Below are positions 31,641-39,423 of a stretch of 64,000 bases of DNA, piece after piece (within the stretch, counting starts at the first letter, position 1; the number at the start of each line of letters is the position of its first letter). The notes under the pieces were generated by a model. That model saw only the letters and a list, made by a program, of their open reading frames with translations. It was not told where the DNA came from and made no database searches. Origin of the DNA: JADZAI01 sp046348585 (GTDB lineage: Bacteria; Pseudomonadota; Alphaproteobacteria; Micropepsales; Micropepsaceae); NCBI GenBank assembly GCA_046348585.1, contig JAXMDZ010000012.1:24933-88932 (forward strand). Reading direction: 5' to 3'. The translations under genes were made by a program, and so were the position numbers.

Positions 31641-32759
31641 ATGCTCATCGGCGTCCCCAAGGAGATCAAGGTCCACGAGTACCGCATCGGCATGACCCCT
31701 TCGGCGGTGCGCGAACTCATCGTGCACGGCCACAAGGTGATGGTGCAGAAGGGCGGCGGCGCGGCGATCGGCCTGACCGACGAGATGTACAAGGCCGTCG
31801 GCGCGGAAATCGTCGAGGGCCCGGCCGAAATCTTCGCCCGCGCCGACATGATCGTGAAGGTCAAGGAGCCGCAGCCTTCCGAGACCGCGATGCTGCGCGA
31901 GGGCCAGGTGCTCTTCACCTATCTCCACCTCGCGCCCGACGAGGAGCAGACAAAGGCGCTGCTGAAATCCGGCTGCATCGCCATCGCCTACGAGACGGTG
32001 ACCGACGCGCGCGGCGGCCTGCCGCTGCTCGCGCCGATGTCGGAAGTCGCGGGCCGGATGTCGATCCAGGCGGGCGCGCACTGCCTTGAGGTGACGCAGG
32101 GCGGGCGCGGCATGCTGCTCGGCGGCGTGCCCGGCGTGCCGGCCGCCAAGGTCGTCATCATCGGCGGCGGCGTCGTCGGGGCCAACGCGGCCCGCATGGC
32201 GATGGGCCTCGAAGCCCATGTCACGGTCATCGACAAGTCGCTGCCGCGTCTCGCCGAGCTCGACCAGCAGTTCGGCGCCAAGCTGAACACGATCTATTCG
32301 ACCTATGACGCCATCGAGGAGCACGTCCTCGCCGCCGACCTCGTGGTCGGCGCGGTGCTGGTGCCGGGGGCCGAAGCGCCCAAGCTCATCACCCGCGACA
32401 TGGTGCGCCAGATGAAGCCCGGCTCGGTCATCGTCGATGTCGCCATCGACCAGGGCGGCTGCGCCGAGACCGCGCACGCGACCACCCATGCCGAGCCGAC
32501 CTATGTGGTGGACGGCGTGGTCCATTACTGCGTCGCCAACATGCCGGGCGGGGTCGCGCGCACCTCGACCTTCGCGCTCAACAACGCGACGCTGCCCTTC
32601 ACCGTGCAGCTCGCCGACAAGGGCTATGCCAAGGCGATGAAGGACAACCCGCACCTCAAGGCTGGCCTAAACGTCCATCGCGGCAAGCTGACCTACGCCG
32701 CCGTCGGCGAAGCGCAGAACCTGCCCACCATCACCGCCGACGCGGCGCTGGCGGGCTAA
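31641..32759 (+). CDS. ald: Alanine dehydrogenase
   Basis: NAD-dependent L-alanine dehydrogenase (L-alanine to pyruvate and ammonia). The 372 residues match the family. The N-terminus MLIGVPKEIKVHEYRIGMTP and the pyruvate-binding region HKVMVQKGGGAAIGLTDEMY are characteristic, with the Rossmann motif VVIIGGGVVGANAARMAMGL and CIAIAYETVTDARGGLPLLA. CAGGAGTTTTCC precedes the ATG. Next to the omega-aminotransferase it would recycle the alanine formed, so the net reaction is oxidative deamination of an omega-amino acid. Its stop is directly followed by the GTG start of the DUF2569 gene. Confidence 0.94.
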   Translation: MLIGVPKEIKVHEYRIGMTPSAVRELIVHGHKVMVQKGGGAAIGLTDEMYKAVGAEIVEGPAEIFARADMIVKVKEPQPSETAMLREGQVLFTYLHLAPDEEQTKALLKSGCIAIAYETVTDARGGLPLLAPMSEVAGRMSIQAGAHCLEVTQGGRGMLLGGVPGVPAAKVVIIGGGVVGANAARMAMGLEAHVTVIDKSLPRLAELDQQFGAKLNTIYSTYDAIEEHVLAADLVVGAVLVPGAEAPKLITRDMVRQMKPGSVIVDVAIDQGGCAETAHATTHAEPTYVVDGVVHYCVANMPGGVARTSTFALNNATLPFTVQLADKGYAKAMKDNPHLKAGLNVHRGKLTYAAVGEAQNLPTITADAALAG

Positions 32760-33293
32760 GTGGCCCGGCAGGAGCGAAAGCCCGATCTCGACATGTACGG
32801 CCGGCCCATCGTCCGCGAGGGCGCGGGCGAGGTGCCTGCCGGCATCGGGGGCTGGCTCGTGCTGCCGCTGATCGGCCTGGTCGGTACGCTTCTCTTGACG
32901 CTGGTCAATCTGGTTCTGCCGATGCTGGAGATGGACGCGGCCCTCGTCGAGGCCCTTGTCAACGCCGAAGAACCCCCGCTCACCACGCTGCGCACCGCCC
33001 TCATCATCTCGCTCCTCGCGGGGTTCGCGATCATCGGCACAGCGGCCTCGGCGCTCTACCAGTTCCTGCGCAAGAAGCGGACATTGCCCGGTGCGATGAC
33101 CGTGCACTATCTGGCGCTCATCGCCGCCTGCGCATGCGACTACTATGCGTCCGGCCTGATCGAGAGCATCGCGCCCGGCCAGGGCGATGTCGAAGAGAGC
33201 CAGAAATGGCTGATCCGCGCGATGGTCGGCGGCGCCATCTGGACCGCCTATTTCTGGCGGTCGGAGCGCGTTCGCAAGACCTTCGTCAACTGA
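32760..33293 (+). CDS. DUF2569-like membrane protein
   Basis: A 177-residue membrane protein. GTG start, abutting the ald stop with no gap, is assumed; an ATG (MYGRPIVREG) 11 codons later is an alternative. GIGGWLVLPLIGLVGTLLL is the conserved DUF2569 opening; three further hydrophobic segments include LRTALIISLLAGFAIIGTAA and TVHYLALIAACACDYYASGL. The last helix ends in RAMVGGAIWTAYFWRSERV, a family hallmark. Function is unknown. Gap-free junction with ald suggests translational coupling. Confidence 0.75.
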   Translation: MARQERKPDLDMYGRPIVREGAGEVPAGIGGWLVLPLIGLVGTLLLTLVNLVLPMLEMDAALVEALVNAEEPPLTTLRTALIISLLAGFAIIGTAASALYQFLRKKRTLPGAMTVHYLALIAACACDYYASGLIESIAPGQGDVEESQKWLIRAMVGGAIWTAYFWRSERVRKTFVN

Positions 33294-33791
33294 TCAGGGC
33301 GCGGCCTCCAGCGTCTCCGCCAGCAGCGCCAGCGCCGCTTCGGCGAAGCGCCACATGTTCTCCACCCGGTCGTCGAGCCCGGTGCGCAGCGTGCGCACGG
33401 CGCAGACCGGCCCGGCGACCGCCATGCAGGTGTGCCCCGACGGATCGCCATAAGGGTTGCCGCCCGGCCCCGCCGCGCCGGTCTCCGACAGGCCCCAAGT
33501 GACGCCGCCATGCTTGCGCCGGATCGTCTCAGCGAGGATCTCGGCATAGGGCTCGGAGCTGGAGCGGACGCCGCGCCCGCGCAACTCGTCGAACGAAAGA
33601 TCGAGCAGCCCCCTGACGGCGCGCGCCGAATAGGTGACCGCCCCGCCCGCGAAATAGGCCGACGCCCCCGGCACGGCGAGCAGCGCGGCGGAGATGAGCC
33701 CGCCCGCCGAGGTCTCGCCGACCGCGATCTTCTCGCCGCGCGCCTTCAGCAGGGCACCGGCGCGCGCCCCCATGGCCATGAGATCGCGCAT
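33294..33791 (-). CDS. CinA C-terminal-domain protein (nicotinamide-nucleotide amidohydrolase)
   Basis: A 165-residue stand-alone CinA C-terminal domain (PncC family), which deamidates NMN to nicotinic acid mononucleotide. Conserved pieces are KIAVGETSAGGLISAALLAV with the catalytic Ser/Thr area, FAGGAVTYSARAV, and VTWGLSETGAAGPGGNPYG. The region GHTCMAVAGP is the closing strand. The MoaB-like N-terminal CinA domain is encoded separately at 50882-51640, more than 17 kb away. The gene is 3 bp from the downstream secreted-protein gene on the same strand and tail-to-tail with the DUF2569 gene. Confidence 0.87.
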   Translation of the reverse strand: MRDLMAMGARAGALLKARGEKIAVGETSAGGLISAALLAVPGASAYFAGGAVTYSARAVRGLLDLSFDELRGRGVRSSSEPYAEILAETIRRKHGGVTWGLSETGAAGPGGNPYGDPSGHTCMAVAGPVCAVRTLRTGLDDRVENMWRFAEAALALLAETLEAAP

Positions 33792-33794
33792 GCC

Positions 33795-34340
33795 TCAGCC
33801 CGGAAAGGTCTGGACGCCGAGCTTGAAGAAGCCGCCGTTCTCGGCGTCCTTCACGATGCAGGCCATGCTCTCCATGCCCTGCACGTAGCAGAAGATCGGC
33901 GCCTTGGAGTCGCGCACCTTGGTGTAGGTCGCGCGGTCGATGCCTTCCTCGGGATAGAACGCGAAATCGCCGAGCACCGGATATTCCGCGCCCTCCGCCC
34001 AGGCCGGCAGGTCGGCGGTCGAGGCAAATTGCGGCTGCGAAGTGTCGATCCACGACTTCAGCGCCGCTTCCAGATCCTTCGCCGTCGCCATGCCGGCCAG
34101 CACCATCACGAACTCGGCCGGATAGACCTCGTAGAACGCGGCCGTGCCGGTCTCGTCGCGGATCACCAGCGCCGCCATCGCCGTCTCGCACTTGGAGCCG
34201 CTGGCGAAGGCCTCGATGGTCACGCCCTTGCCGGCGCTGTCCCACGCGCTGTCGGCGCTGGCGGTGCACTTCTCCGCCGCGAGGGCGGACGCCGCGAAAA
34301 GCGCTGCGCCGGTCAGCGCGGCGGCGATGGTCTTGAGCAT
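33795..34340 (-). CDS. Secreted hypothetical protein
   Basis: A 181-residue exported protein. The start is set at MLKTIAAALTGAALFAASAL, a signal peptide preceded by GGGGAGACCGTTC. Upstream codons of the open frame lack hydrophobic character. Mature features include EKCTASADSAWDSAGKGVTI, ETGTAAFYEVYPAEFVMVLA, YPVLGDFAFYPEEGIDRATY and two cysteines (FCYVQGMESMACIV). The whole is compatible with a small periplasmic domain. I recognise no family. The 3 bp to the cinA-like gene imply co-transcription. Confidence 0.65.
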   Translation of the reverse strand: MLKTIAAALTGAALFAASALAAEKCTASADSAWDSAGKGVTIEAFASGSKCETAMAALVIRDETGTAAFYEVYPAEFVMVLAGMATAKDLEAALKSWIDTSQPQFASTADLPAWAEGAEYPVLGDFAFYPEEGIDRATYTKVRDSKAPIFCYVQGMESMACIVKDAENGGFFKLGVQTFPG

Positions 34341-34432
34341 GAACGGTCTCCCCGGATTGTCCGCCGCAAGGCTCCCGCGGCGCGGCCCGAGAAGACCGTG
34401 ATCGCCATGGCTTTTCAATGGCGACGCGCGGG

Positions 34433-35122
34433 TCAGAGCGCGTGGGCGGCCGGACGCGCCGTCGCAGCCCGCTTCAGCGCCGCCAGCGTCGCCAGATCTT
34501 CGACCCGCTCGGTCCGGTACTCGCCCTCGCCCATCCAGCGCCGGACGATCAGGGCGAAGCGTTCGCCGTAGCGTTCGCCCGTCGTCAGATCGCTTTGCGG
34601 CGTCGCCTGCAAAGGATCGATGTCGGAAAGGCTCTGGCTCATCGGGCCGAGGAACGAGCCCAGCCGGTTGTGGTCGCGCTCGCTGCCGCCGCTCCAGTTG
34701 GCGCCGGGATGGTCGCCCATCGGCACCCAGATCATGCCCATCTGCGCCGCGAAGACCAAAAGCTGGATCAGCGTGTTGGTCTTGTCGCCGTTGAGCGAGG
34801 CGGAGTTGGTGAAGCCGCCGGCGAACTTGTCCTTCCAGCCCTGCTGGAACCAGGCGGCGAAGGCGCCTTCCATGAAGGCCTTGAAGGGCGTGCTCGGCAT
34901 GCCCATCAGGGTCGGACAGCCGAAGACGATCCCGTCGGCGGCCGCCACCGCCTCGGCGATCGCCTGATCGTGCCAGCGGGCGCGCTCGTCCATCTGGGCG
35001 GCGGTGATCTGCAACAGGCTCGCTTCGACGCCCGGAACCGAGGCGGCCCCCCGGCAGACGGCCTCGGCCAGCCGGCCCGTCCGGCCGCTTCCCGAGTGAT
35101 AGACGACGGCGATCTTGGTCAT
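34433..35122 (-). CDS. WrbA/flavodoxin-like NAD(P)H:quinone oxidoreductase
   Basis: A 229-residue flavodoxin-fold protein of the WrbA-like NAD(P)H:quinone oxidoreductase group. The FMN phosphate loop is VVYHSGSGRTGRLAEAV near residues 6-22. Then come IVFGCPTLMGMPSTPFKAFM and FTNSASLNGDKTNTLIQLLV, followed by MIWVPMGDHPGANWSGGS. It probably performs two-electron quinone reduction. Residues beyond 200 are an unconserved tail. The 5' end is divergent from a TetR-family gene, with 106 bp between starts containing two palindromes. The regulator probably represses this gene. Confidence 0.85.
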   Translation of the reverse strand: MTKIAVVYHSGSGRTGRLAEAVCRGAASVPGVEASLLQITAAQMDERARWHDQAIAEAVAAADGIVFGCPTLMGMPSTPFKAFMEGAFAAWFQQGWKDKFAGGFTNSASLNGDKTNTLIQLLVFAAQMGMIWVPMGDHPGANWSGGSERDHNRLGSFLGPMSQSLSDIDPLQATPQSDLTTGERYGERFALIVRRWMGEGEYRTERVEDLATLAALKRAATARPAAHAL

Positions 35123-35158
35123 GGTCGCTTCCCTTTCTGCCCTGTCCGGCATTTAATC

Positions 35159-35200
35159 ATGATGATCATCATCATTGATATTCATGATATACATCATGAA
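35159..35200. promoter_or_regulatory. Two palindromes in the wrbA-like/TetR divergent region
   Basis: ATGATGATCATCAT (35159-35172) is a perfect 14-bp palindrome. TTCATGAT-ATAC-ATCATGAA (35181-35200) is a perfect 8-bp inverted repeat with 4-bp spacer, the usual size of a TetR operator. The region is strikingly AT-rich against its flanks. A start at 35196 would overlap the second site, which favours the later ATG. Confidence 0.68.
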
Positions 35201-35228
35201 AGAAGTCAAGCGCCATGGGAGTTCGCTC

Positions 35229-35792
35229 ATGAAGGTGGATCGCAAGACCGCGGATCTGCACCGCAGACAGATCGTCGATGCGGCCGGACGGCTGTATCGC
35301 AGGCACGGCCCGGCGGGCGTGAGCCTCGCGGAAGTGATGCGCGAGGCGGGCCTCACCCATGGCGGGTTCTACGGGCACTTCGACTCGAAGGACGAGCTGG
35401 TCGGCACGGCGGCCGAGACGGCGCTGGACGCCGCGACCGCGCGTCTAAACGCCGCCGCGGACGCCGCCGGACCGGCGGCCTGGAACGCCGTCGCCGCGGC
35501 GTATCTTTCGCCCGAACACCGCGAGGACTGCGAGCGCGGCTGCGCGATCGCGGCGCTGGCGGGCGACGTCGCGCGGATGCCTGAGAGCGTGCAGGCGCGC
35601 TTCGTGAGCGGCCTCGGCCGCTATCTGCACGCTGCCGAACGGCTGACGGGCAGCCGCGACCAGGCGCTGGCCGACGTCGCCCTGATGGCGGGCGCGATCG
35701 CCATGGCGCGCGCGGTCGGGAAGGCGGACAGCGCACTCGGCGACGAGATACTGGCCGCCGCGCGCAAGACGATCGCCAAGCGCGGCCGATAG
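35229..35792 (+). CDS. TetR-family transcriptional regulator
   Basis: A 187-residue repressor. The N-terminal helix-turn-helix reads HRRQIVDAAGRLYRRHGPAG, VSLAEVMREAGLTHGGFYGH and FDSKDELV. The C-terminal ligand domain contains DCERGCAIAALAGDVARM with a Cys-x3-Cys pair seen in TetR_C_33-type regulators. That pair could act as a redox or electrophile sensor, as in other quinone-responsive repressors. Start: MKVDRK at 35229 is chosen over an upstream Met because the palindrome ends at 35200. It is divergent from the WrbA-like gene, the likely target. Confidence 0.85.
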   Translation: MKVDRKTADLHRRQIVDAAGRLYRRHGPAGVSLAEVMREAGLTHGGFYGHFDSKDELVGTAAETALDAATARLNAAADAAGPAAWNAVAAAYLSPEHREDCERGCAIAALAGDVARMPESVQARFVSGLGRYLHAAERLTGSRDQALADVALMAGAIAMARAVGKADSALGDEILAAARKTIAKRGR

Positions 35793-35834
35793 GCTTCGGC
35801 GCAGCGGCGCGGAAGGCTTTTCAAGGACGAACGG

Positions 35835-36968
35835 ATGACTAGTCTCGCCGCCATGTCCCTCCCCAACCCGACTCTCCGCCGCCGCGCGGTCCTCGCCGGC
35901 CTCGCCGCCGCTCCGCTCGCCGCCGCGTTCGGCGGCCGCGCCCGCGCCGCCGAAGACGGCCTCGTCGCCGCCGCTGTCGCCGAAAGCGGCGCGCCGGCCA
36001 TCGCCGCCGCCGTGTTCGATGCGGAGAAGACGCTGTTCCTTGAGGCCGCCGGGGTGCGCGCCGCCGGGGCCGAGGCCGCCGTCACGACCGGCGATCTTTG
36101 GCATCTGGGCTCCAACACCAAGGCGATGACCGCCCTGCTCTATGCGCGGCTGGTCGATCAGGGCCGCATTCCGGCCGGGGCGAGCCTTGCGGACCTGCTG
36201 CCCGGCATCGCGCTCGACCCCGCTTATGCCGGCCTCCGGCCGGAAGACCTGATGTCCCATGCCGCCGGCCTCGGCGACGAGACCGCGATGGGCCGGGACT
36301 GGCTATTCGCCGCCCGCCTCGACCAGCGGCCGCTGCCGGAGCAGCGCCTGGCGCTGGCCGTCGCCACGCTCGGCGCGCCGCCGGCCTTTCCGGAGCGCGG
36401 CTTTCATTATGCCAACATCAATTTCGTCATCCTGGGCGCGATCTTCGAACAGGCGACGGGGCGCCCGTGGGAAGACCTCATGCGCGACGAGCTATTCGGC
36501 CCGCTCGGCATGGCCTCGGCCGGCTTCGGCGCGCCGCAGGGCGACCAGCCCTGGGGCCATCTGTTCGGCGTGGCGGTCGAGCCGCGCATGTTGGGGGCCG
36601 ACAATCCGCCCGCGCTCGGCCCGGCCGGCACGGTGCACGTGGCGCTGGAGGACTATGCGAAGTTCCTGCGCCTCTTCATGACCGAAGGCGGCGGTCTCGT
36701 CTCGCCCGAAGCGATGGCCCGCATTGCGGCCGCGCCGGTCGACGGCGACAGCGCCTATCGCTGGGGCTGGATGGTCTATGGCCAGCGTCCCTGGGCGACC
36801 GGTCCGGCGCTCGCCCACGAAGGCTCCAACACGATGTGGCACGCCGTCGCGCTGGTCGCGCCGCTGCGCCGGATCGCCATCGTCGCGGTCAGCAACGACC
36901 ACGACAAGGGCGGCCCGGCGGTCCAGAAACTGGCGCTGGAGCTGATCCGGCGCTTCGCCCCGGCCTGA
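35835..36968 (+). CDS. Exported serine hydrolase, beta-lactamase family
   Basis: A 377-residue class C beta-lactamase-type fold protein. It opens with a twin-arginine-like signal (TLRRRAVLAGLAAAPLAAAF), then the SxxK motif SNTK in WHLGSNTKAMTALLYARL, a YAN Tyr motif in FHYANINFVILGAIFEQ, and the HxG-like LAHEGSNTMWHAVALVAP. AAGGACGAACGG precedes the first ATG. It may be an esterase or D-stereospecific peptidase of the EstB/DAP family rather than an antibiotic-hydrolysing enzyme. It is 42 bp after the TetR gene and convergent with the nitroreductase gene. Confidence 0.84.
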   Translation: MTSLAAMSLPNPTLRRRAVLAGLAAAPLAAAFGGRARAAEDGLVAAAVAESGAPAIAAAVFDAEKTLFLEAAGVRAAGAEAAVTTGDLWHLGSNTKAMTALLYARLVDQGRIPAGASLADLLPGIALDPAYAGLRPEDLMSHAAGLGDETAMGRDWLFAARLDQRPLPEQRLALAVATLGAPPAFPERGFHYANINFVILGAIFEQATGRPWEDLMRDELFGPLGMASAGFGAPQGDQPWGHLFGVAVEPRMLGADNPPALGPAGTVHVALEDYAKFLRLFMTEGGGLVSPEAMARIAAAPVDGDSAYRWGWMVYGQRPWATGPALAHEGSNTMWHAVALVAPLRRIAIVAVSNDHDKGGPAVQKLALELIRRFAPA

Positions 36969-36972
36969 GCGT

Positions 36973-37566
36973 CTAGCCCTGCCAGCGCGTGACCAGCGCG
37001 GCGAGATCGGGCCGCGGACGGTCCTCCAGCGGCGCGGCGGGCATGCCCAGATAGACGAAACCGGCGACGCGCTCGTGAGGCTGCAGGCCGAGCAATGGCC
37101 GCACCCGCGCGTCATAGGCCGGCCATTCGGTCAGCCACGAGGCGGCGAGGCCCTGCGCGTGGGTCGCCAGCAGCAGCGCCATGCACGAGGCCCCCGCCGA
37201 CAGCACCTGCTCCCATTCGGGAACCTTGGCGTTGCCCTCGGCCCGGCTGATCGCCGCCACCACGACCGGGGCGCGCAGGAAGCGGCGGCGCTCGGCCTCG
37301 ACCAGTTCCTCGATCGCCCCCGGGTTGGCCTCCCGGAACAGCGCCGCCAGCCTCTCGCCGAAGGCCGCTCGCGCCTCGCCCTCGAAGACGACGAAGCGCC
37401 AGGGGGCGAGCTTGCCGTGATCGGGCACCCGCATCGCGGCGGTCAGGATGAGGCCGAGCTGGGCCGCCGTGGGGCCGGGGCCGGTCATCGCCTTGGCCGA
37501 GCCCGAGCGGCGGGTCAGCAGGAGGTCGAGCGGGCCGCGATCGGCGACATTGAGGGGCGAGGTCAT
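36973..37566 (-). CDS. Nitroreductase-family FMN oxidoreductase
   Basis: A 197-residue nitroreductase (YdjA-like short form). The N-terminal basic motif LLLTRRSGSAKAMTGPGP binds FMN phosphate, followed by AAMRVPDHGKLAPWRFVVFE and the C-terminal GFVYLGMPAAPLEDRPRP. The last stretch is the 'G-x-x-x-x-G' of the family. Catalyses NAD(P)H-dependent two-electron reduction; the substrate is unknown. The start is taken at MTSPLN; two further in-frame Met codons lie upstream. Opposite to the small membrane protein gene. Confidence 0.85.
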   Translation of the reverse strand: MTSPLNVADRGPLDLLLTRRSGSAKAMTGPGPTAAQLGLILTAAMRVPDHGKLAPWRFVVFEGEARAAFGERLAALFREANPGAIEELVEAERRRFLRAPVVVAAISRAEGNAKVPEWEQVLSAGASCMALLLATHAQGLAASWLTEWPAYDARVRPLLGLQPHERVAGFVYLGMPAAPLEDRPRPDLAALVTRWQG

Positions 37567-37714
37567 GGGGCGCATCCGTCGTTCGTCGGGGCGGATGTGG
37601 CATCCCGGAAGCAAAAAACCAAATTTATCGAAACTGTCATCGTGTTCTTTGTGGATTTGTCAGGAGTCTGGCGTAACGTTGTCATGCAGCAAATCACTGG
37701 GGCGGGGGCGCTCG

Positions 37715-37882
37715 ATGGGCTGGATTGCGGTAGGTCTGTTCCTGGTCGCGGTGTTCGCGGTGGTCTCCACCGGCACGCATCGGGCCTCGTGGTCGCGGCG
37801 GCAGGACCGCCTGGAGACGGCCTTTTTCCGGGCACGCGGCCATCGCATGACCACCAACGGCATCCGGGGCGACCGCTTCTGA
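37715..37882 (+). CDS. Possible small membrane protein
   Basis: A 55-codon open frame. It begins with MGWIAVGLFLVAVFAVVSTG, a single membrane helix, followed by a basic tail (RASWSRRQDRLETAFFRARG). A GGGGCGGGGGCG lies upstream of the ATG. It ends 19 bp before the Nudix gene. The helix plus basic tail and tidy gap argue for coding, but homology was not checked and the frame could be fortuitous. Confidence 0.42.
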   Translation: MGWIAVGLFLVAVFAVVSTGTHRASWSRRQDRLETAFFRARGHRMTTNGIRGDRF

Positions 37883-37901
37883 CGCTCCCCCGGCGTTCGC
37901 C

Positions 37902-38495
37902 ATGACCGCCCGGCGCGGTCCCTTCGTCGTCCACGGCGCGCGGACGATCTACGAAAATCCCTGGATCACGCTGACCGATCACGACGTTTCGGTCGCTTCG
38001 GGGCGTCGCTTTTCCTACACCGTCGTCGGCTTCCGCAGGCGCGCCGCCGGGGTCATTCCCCTGCATGACGACGGAACCGTCACGCTGGTCGGCCAGCACC
38101 GCTTTCCGCTCGACGCCTATTCCTGGGAACTGCCCGAAGGCGGGGTCGAGCCGGACGAGACGCCGCTTCAGGCGATGCAGCGCGAACTCGCCGAGGAGGC
38201 GAGCCTCGCCGGGGCCGAATGGCGGCAGATCCTGCGCCTGCACCTCTCCAATTCGGTGACCGACGAGGAGGCTTTCGTCTTCCTGGCGCTCGGCCTCACC
38301 CCGGCCACGGCCGAGCCGGACGACACCGAGGAACTTGAGGTCCGCCGCCTGCCCTTCGCCGAGGCGCTGGCGATGGTCGCCGACGGGCGGATCACCGACT
38401 CCATCTCGGTCGCCGGGCTGCTGCGGGTCCATCACATGGCCGTCAACGGCGAGCTGCCGGGCGCTCTTAACGATCTTCTGGCCGCCCCGCGCTAG
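37902..38495 (+). CDS. Nudix hydrolase (ADP-ribose pyrophosphatase-like)
   Basis: A 197-residue Nudix protein. The Nudix box reads GGVEPDETPLQAMQ then RELAEEASL (about residues 79-101), matching G-x5-E-x7-REU-x-E-E-x-x-L. Before it comes the conserved VTLVGQHRFPLDAYSWELPE, resembling the NudF/ADP-ribose pyrophosphatase branch. It hydrolyses a nucleoside diphosphate-linked substrate, most likely ADP-ribose or an ADP-sugar. No partner is close by except cysE, 91 bp downstream. Confidence 0.88.
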   Translation: MTARRGPFVVHGARTIYENPWITLTDHDVSVASGRRFSYTVVGFRRRAAGVIPLHDDGTVTLVGQHRFPLDAYSWELPEGGVEPDETPLQAMQRELAEEASLAGAEWRQILRLHLSNSVTDEEAFVFLALGLTPATAEPDDTEELEVRRLPFAEALAMVADGRITDSISVAGLLRVHHMAVNGELPGALNDLLAAPR

Positions 38496-38586
38496 GATCG
38501 GCGGCAATTCGCCCCTTTTCGCGGGGGGCCGGGCTGCCTACATCCCCTTTGGGCATCACGCGAAAACGCGGATGGGGAGAGAAACC

Positions 38587-39414
38587 ATGACCGTCGCCGC
38601 CGAACGCATCGCCAGCCTCGACCCCGTCTGGTCGGGCCTGCGCACCGAGGCCGAAGCCATCGCCGCGGGCGAACCGCTGCTGGCCAGCTTCGTCCACGCC
38701 TCGATCCTCGCCCATGCGCGGCTTGAGGACGCCCTCTCCTTCCATCTCGCGAACAAGCTGGCCGACGCCGACATGGGCGCGATGAAGATCCGCGACACTT
38801 TCCAGGCCGCCTTCGCCGCCGCGCCCGAGATCGGCCAGGCGGTGCGCGCCGACCTCGCGGCGATCCGCGAGCGCGACCCCGCCTCGCGCGGCTTCGTGCA
38901 GCCCTTCCTCTTCTTCAAGGGCTTCCAGGCCCTTCAGGCCTATCGCATCGCCCACTGGCTCTGGCACGCCAACCGGGTCTGGATGGCGCTCTATTTCCAG
39001 AGCCGCATTTCCGAAACCTTCGGGGCCGACATCCATCCCGCCGCCCGTATCGGGCGCGGCGTCTTCATCGACCATGCGACCGGCATCGTGATCGGCGAGA
39101 CCGCCGTCGTGGAAGACGACGTCTCGATGCTGCACGGCGTGACGCTGGGCGGCACCGGCAAGGAACGCGGCGACCGTCACCCCAAGGTGCGCCAGGGCGT
39201 GATGATCGGGGCCAACGCCTCGATCATCGGCAATATCGAGATCGGCGCGCACAGCCGGGTCGGCGCGGGCAGCGTCGTGCTCCAGGGCGTGCCGGAGAAC
39301 TGCACCGTCGCGGGCGTGCCCGCCAAGGTCGTCGGCTGCGCCGGCTGCGGCAATCCCAGCCACGTCATGAACCAGAACTTCCTCGACCAGATCGTCTCCG
39401 ACTTCGACATCTGA
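38587..39414 (+). CDS. cysE: Serine O-acetyltransferase
   Basis: Acetylates L-serine with acetyl-CoA, the first step of cysteine synthesis. 275 residues. An N-terminal helical domain (PVWSGLRTEAEAIAAGEPLL) precedes the hexapeptide-repeat left-handed beta-helix. The helix includes DIHPAARIGRGVFIDHATGI, VIGETAVVEDDVSMLHGVTL and GGTGKERGDRHPKV, which carry the catalytic His and Asp. The chosen ATG is preceded by GGGGAGAGAAACC; the earlier in-frame Met overlaps this Shine-Dalgarno. The C-terminal tail ends in DI, and CysE family C-termini ending in Ile anchor in the cysteine synthase active site. cysK is not adjacent. Confidence 0.93.
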   Translation: MTVAAERIASLDPVWSGLRTEAEAIAAGEPLLASFVHASILAHARLEDALSFHLANKLADADMGAMKIRDTFQAAFAAAPEIGQAVRADLAAIRERDPASRGFVQPFLFFKGFQALQAYRIAHWLWHANRVWMALYFQSRISETFGADIHPAARIGRGVFIDHATGIVIGETAVVEDDVSMLHGVTLGGTGKERGDRHPKVRQGVMIGANASIIGNIEIGAHSRVGAGSVVLQGVPENCTVAGVPAKVVGCAGCGNPSHVMNQNFLDQIVSDFDI

Positions 39415-39423
39415 CGGCGCGCC

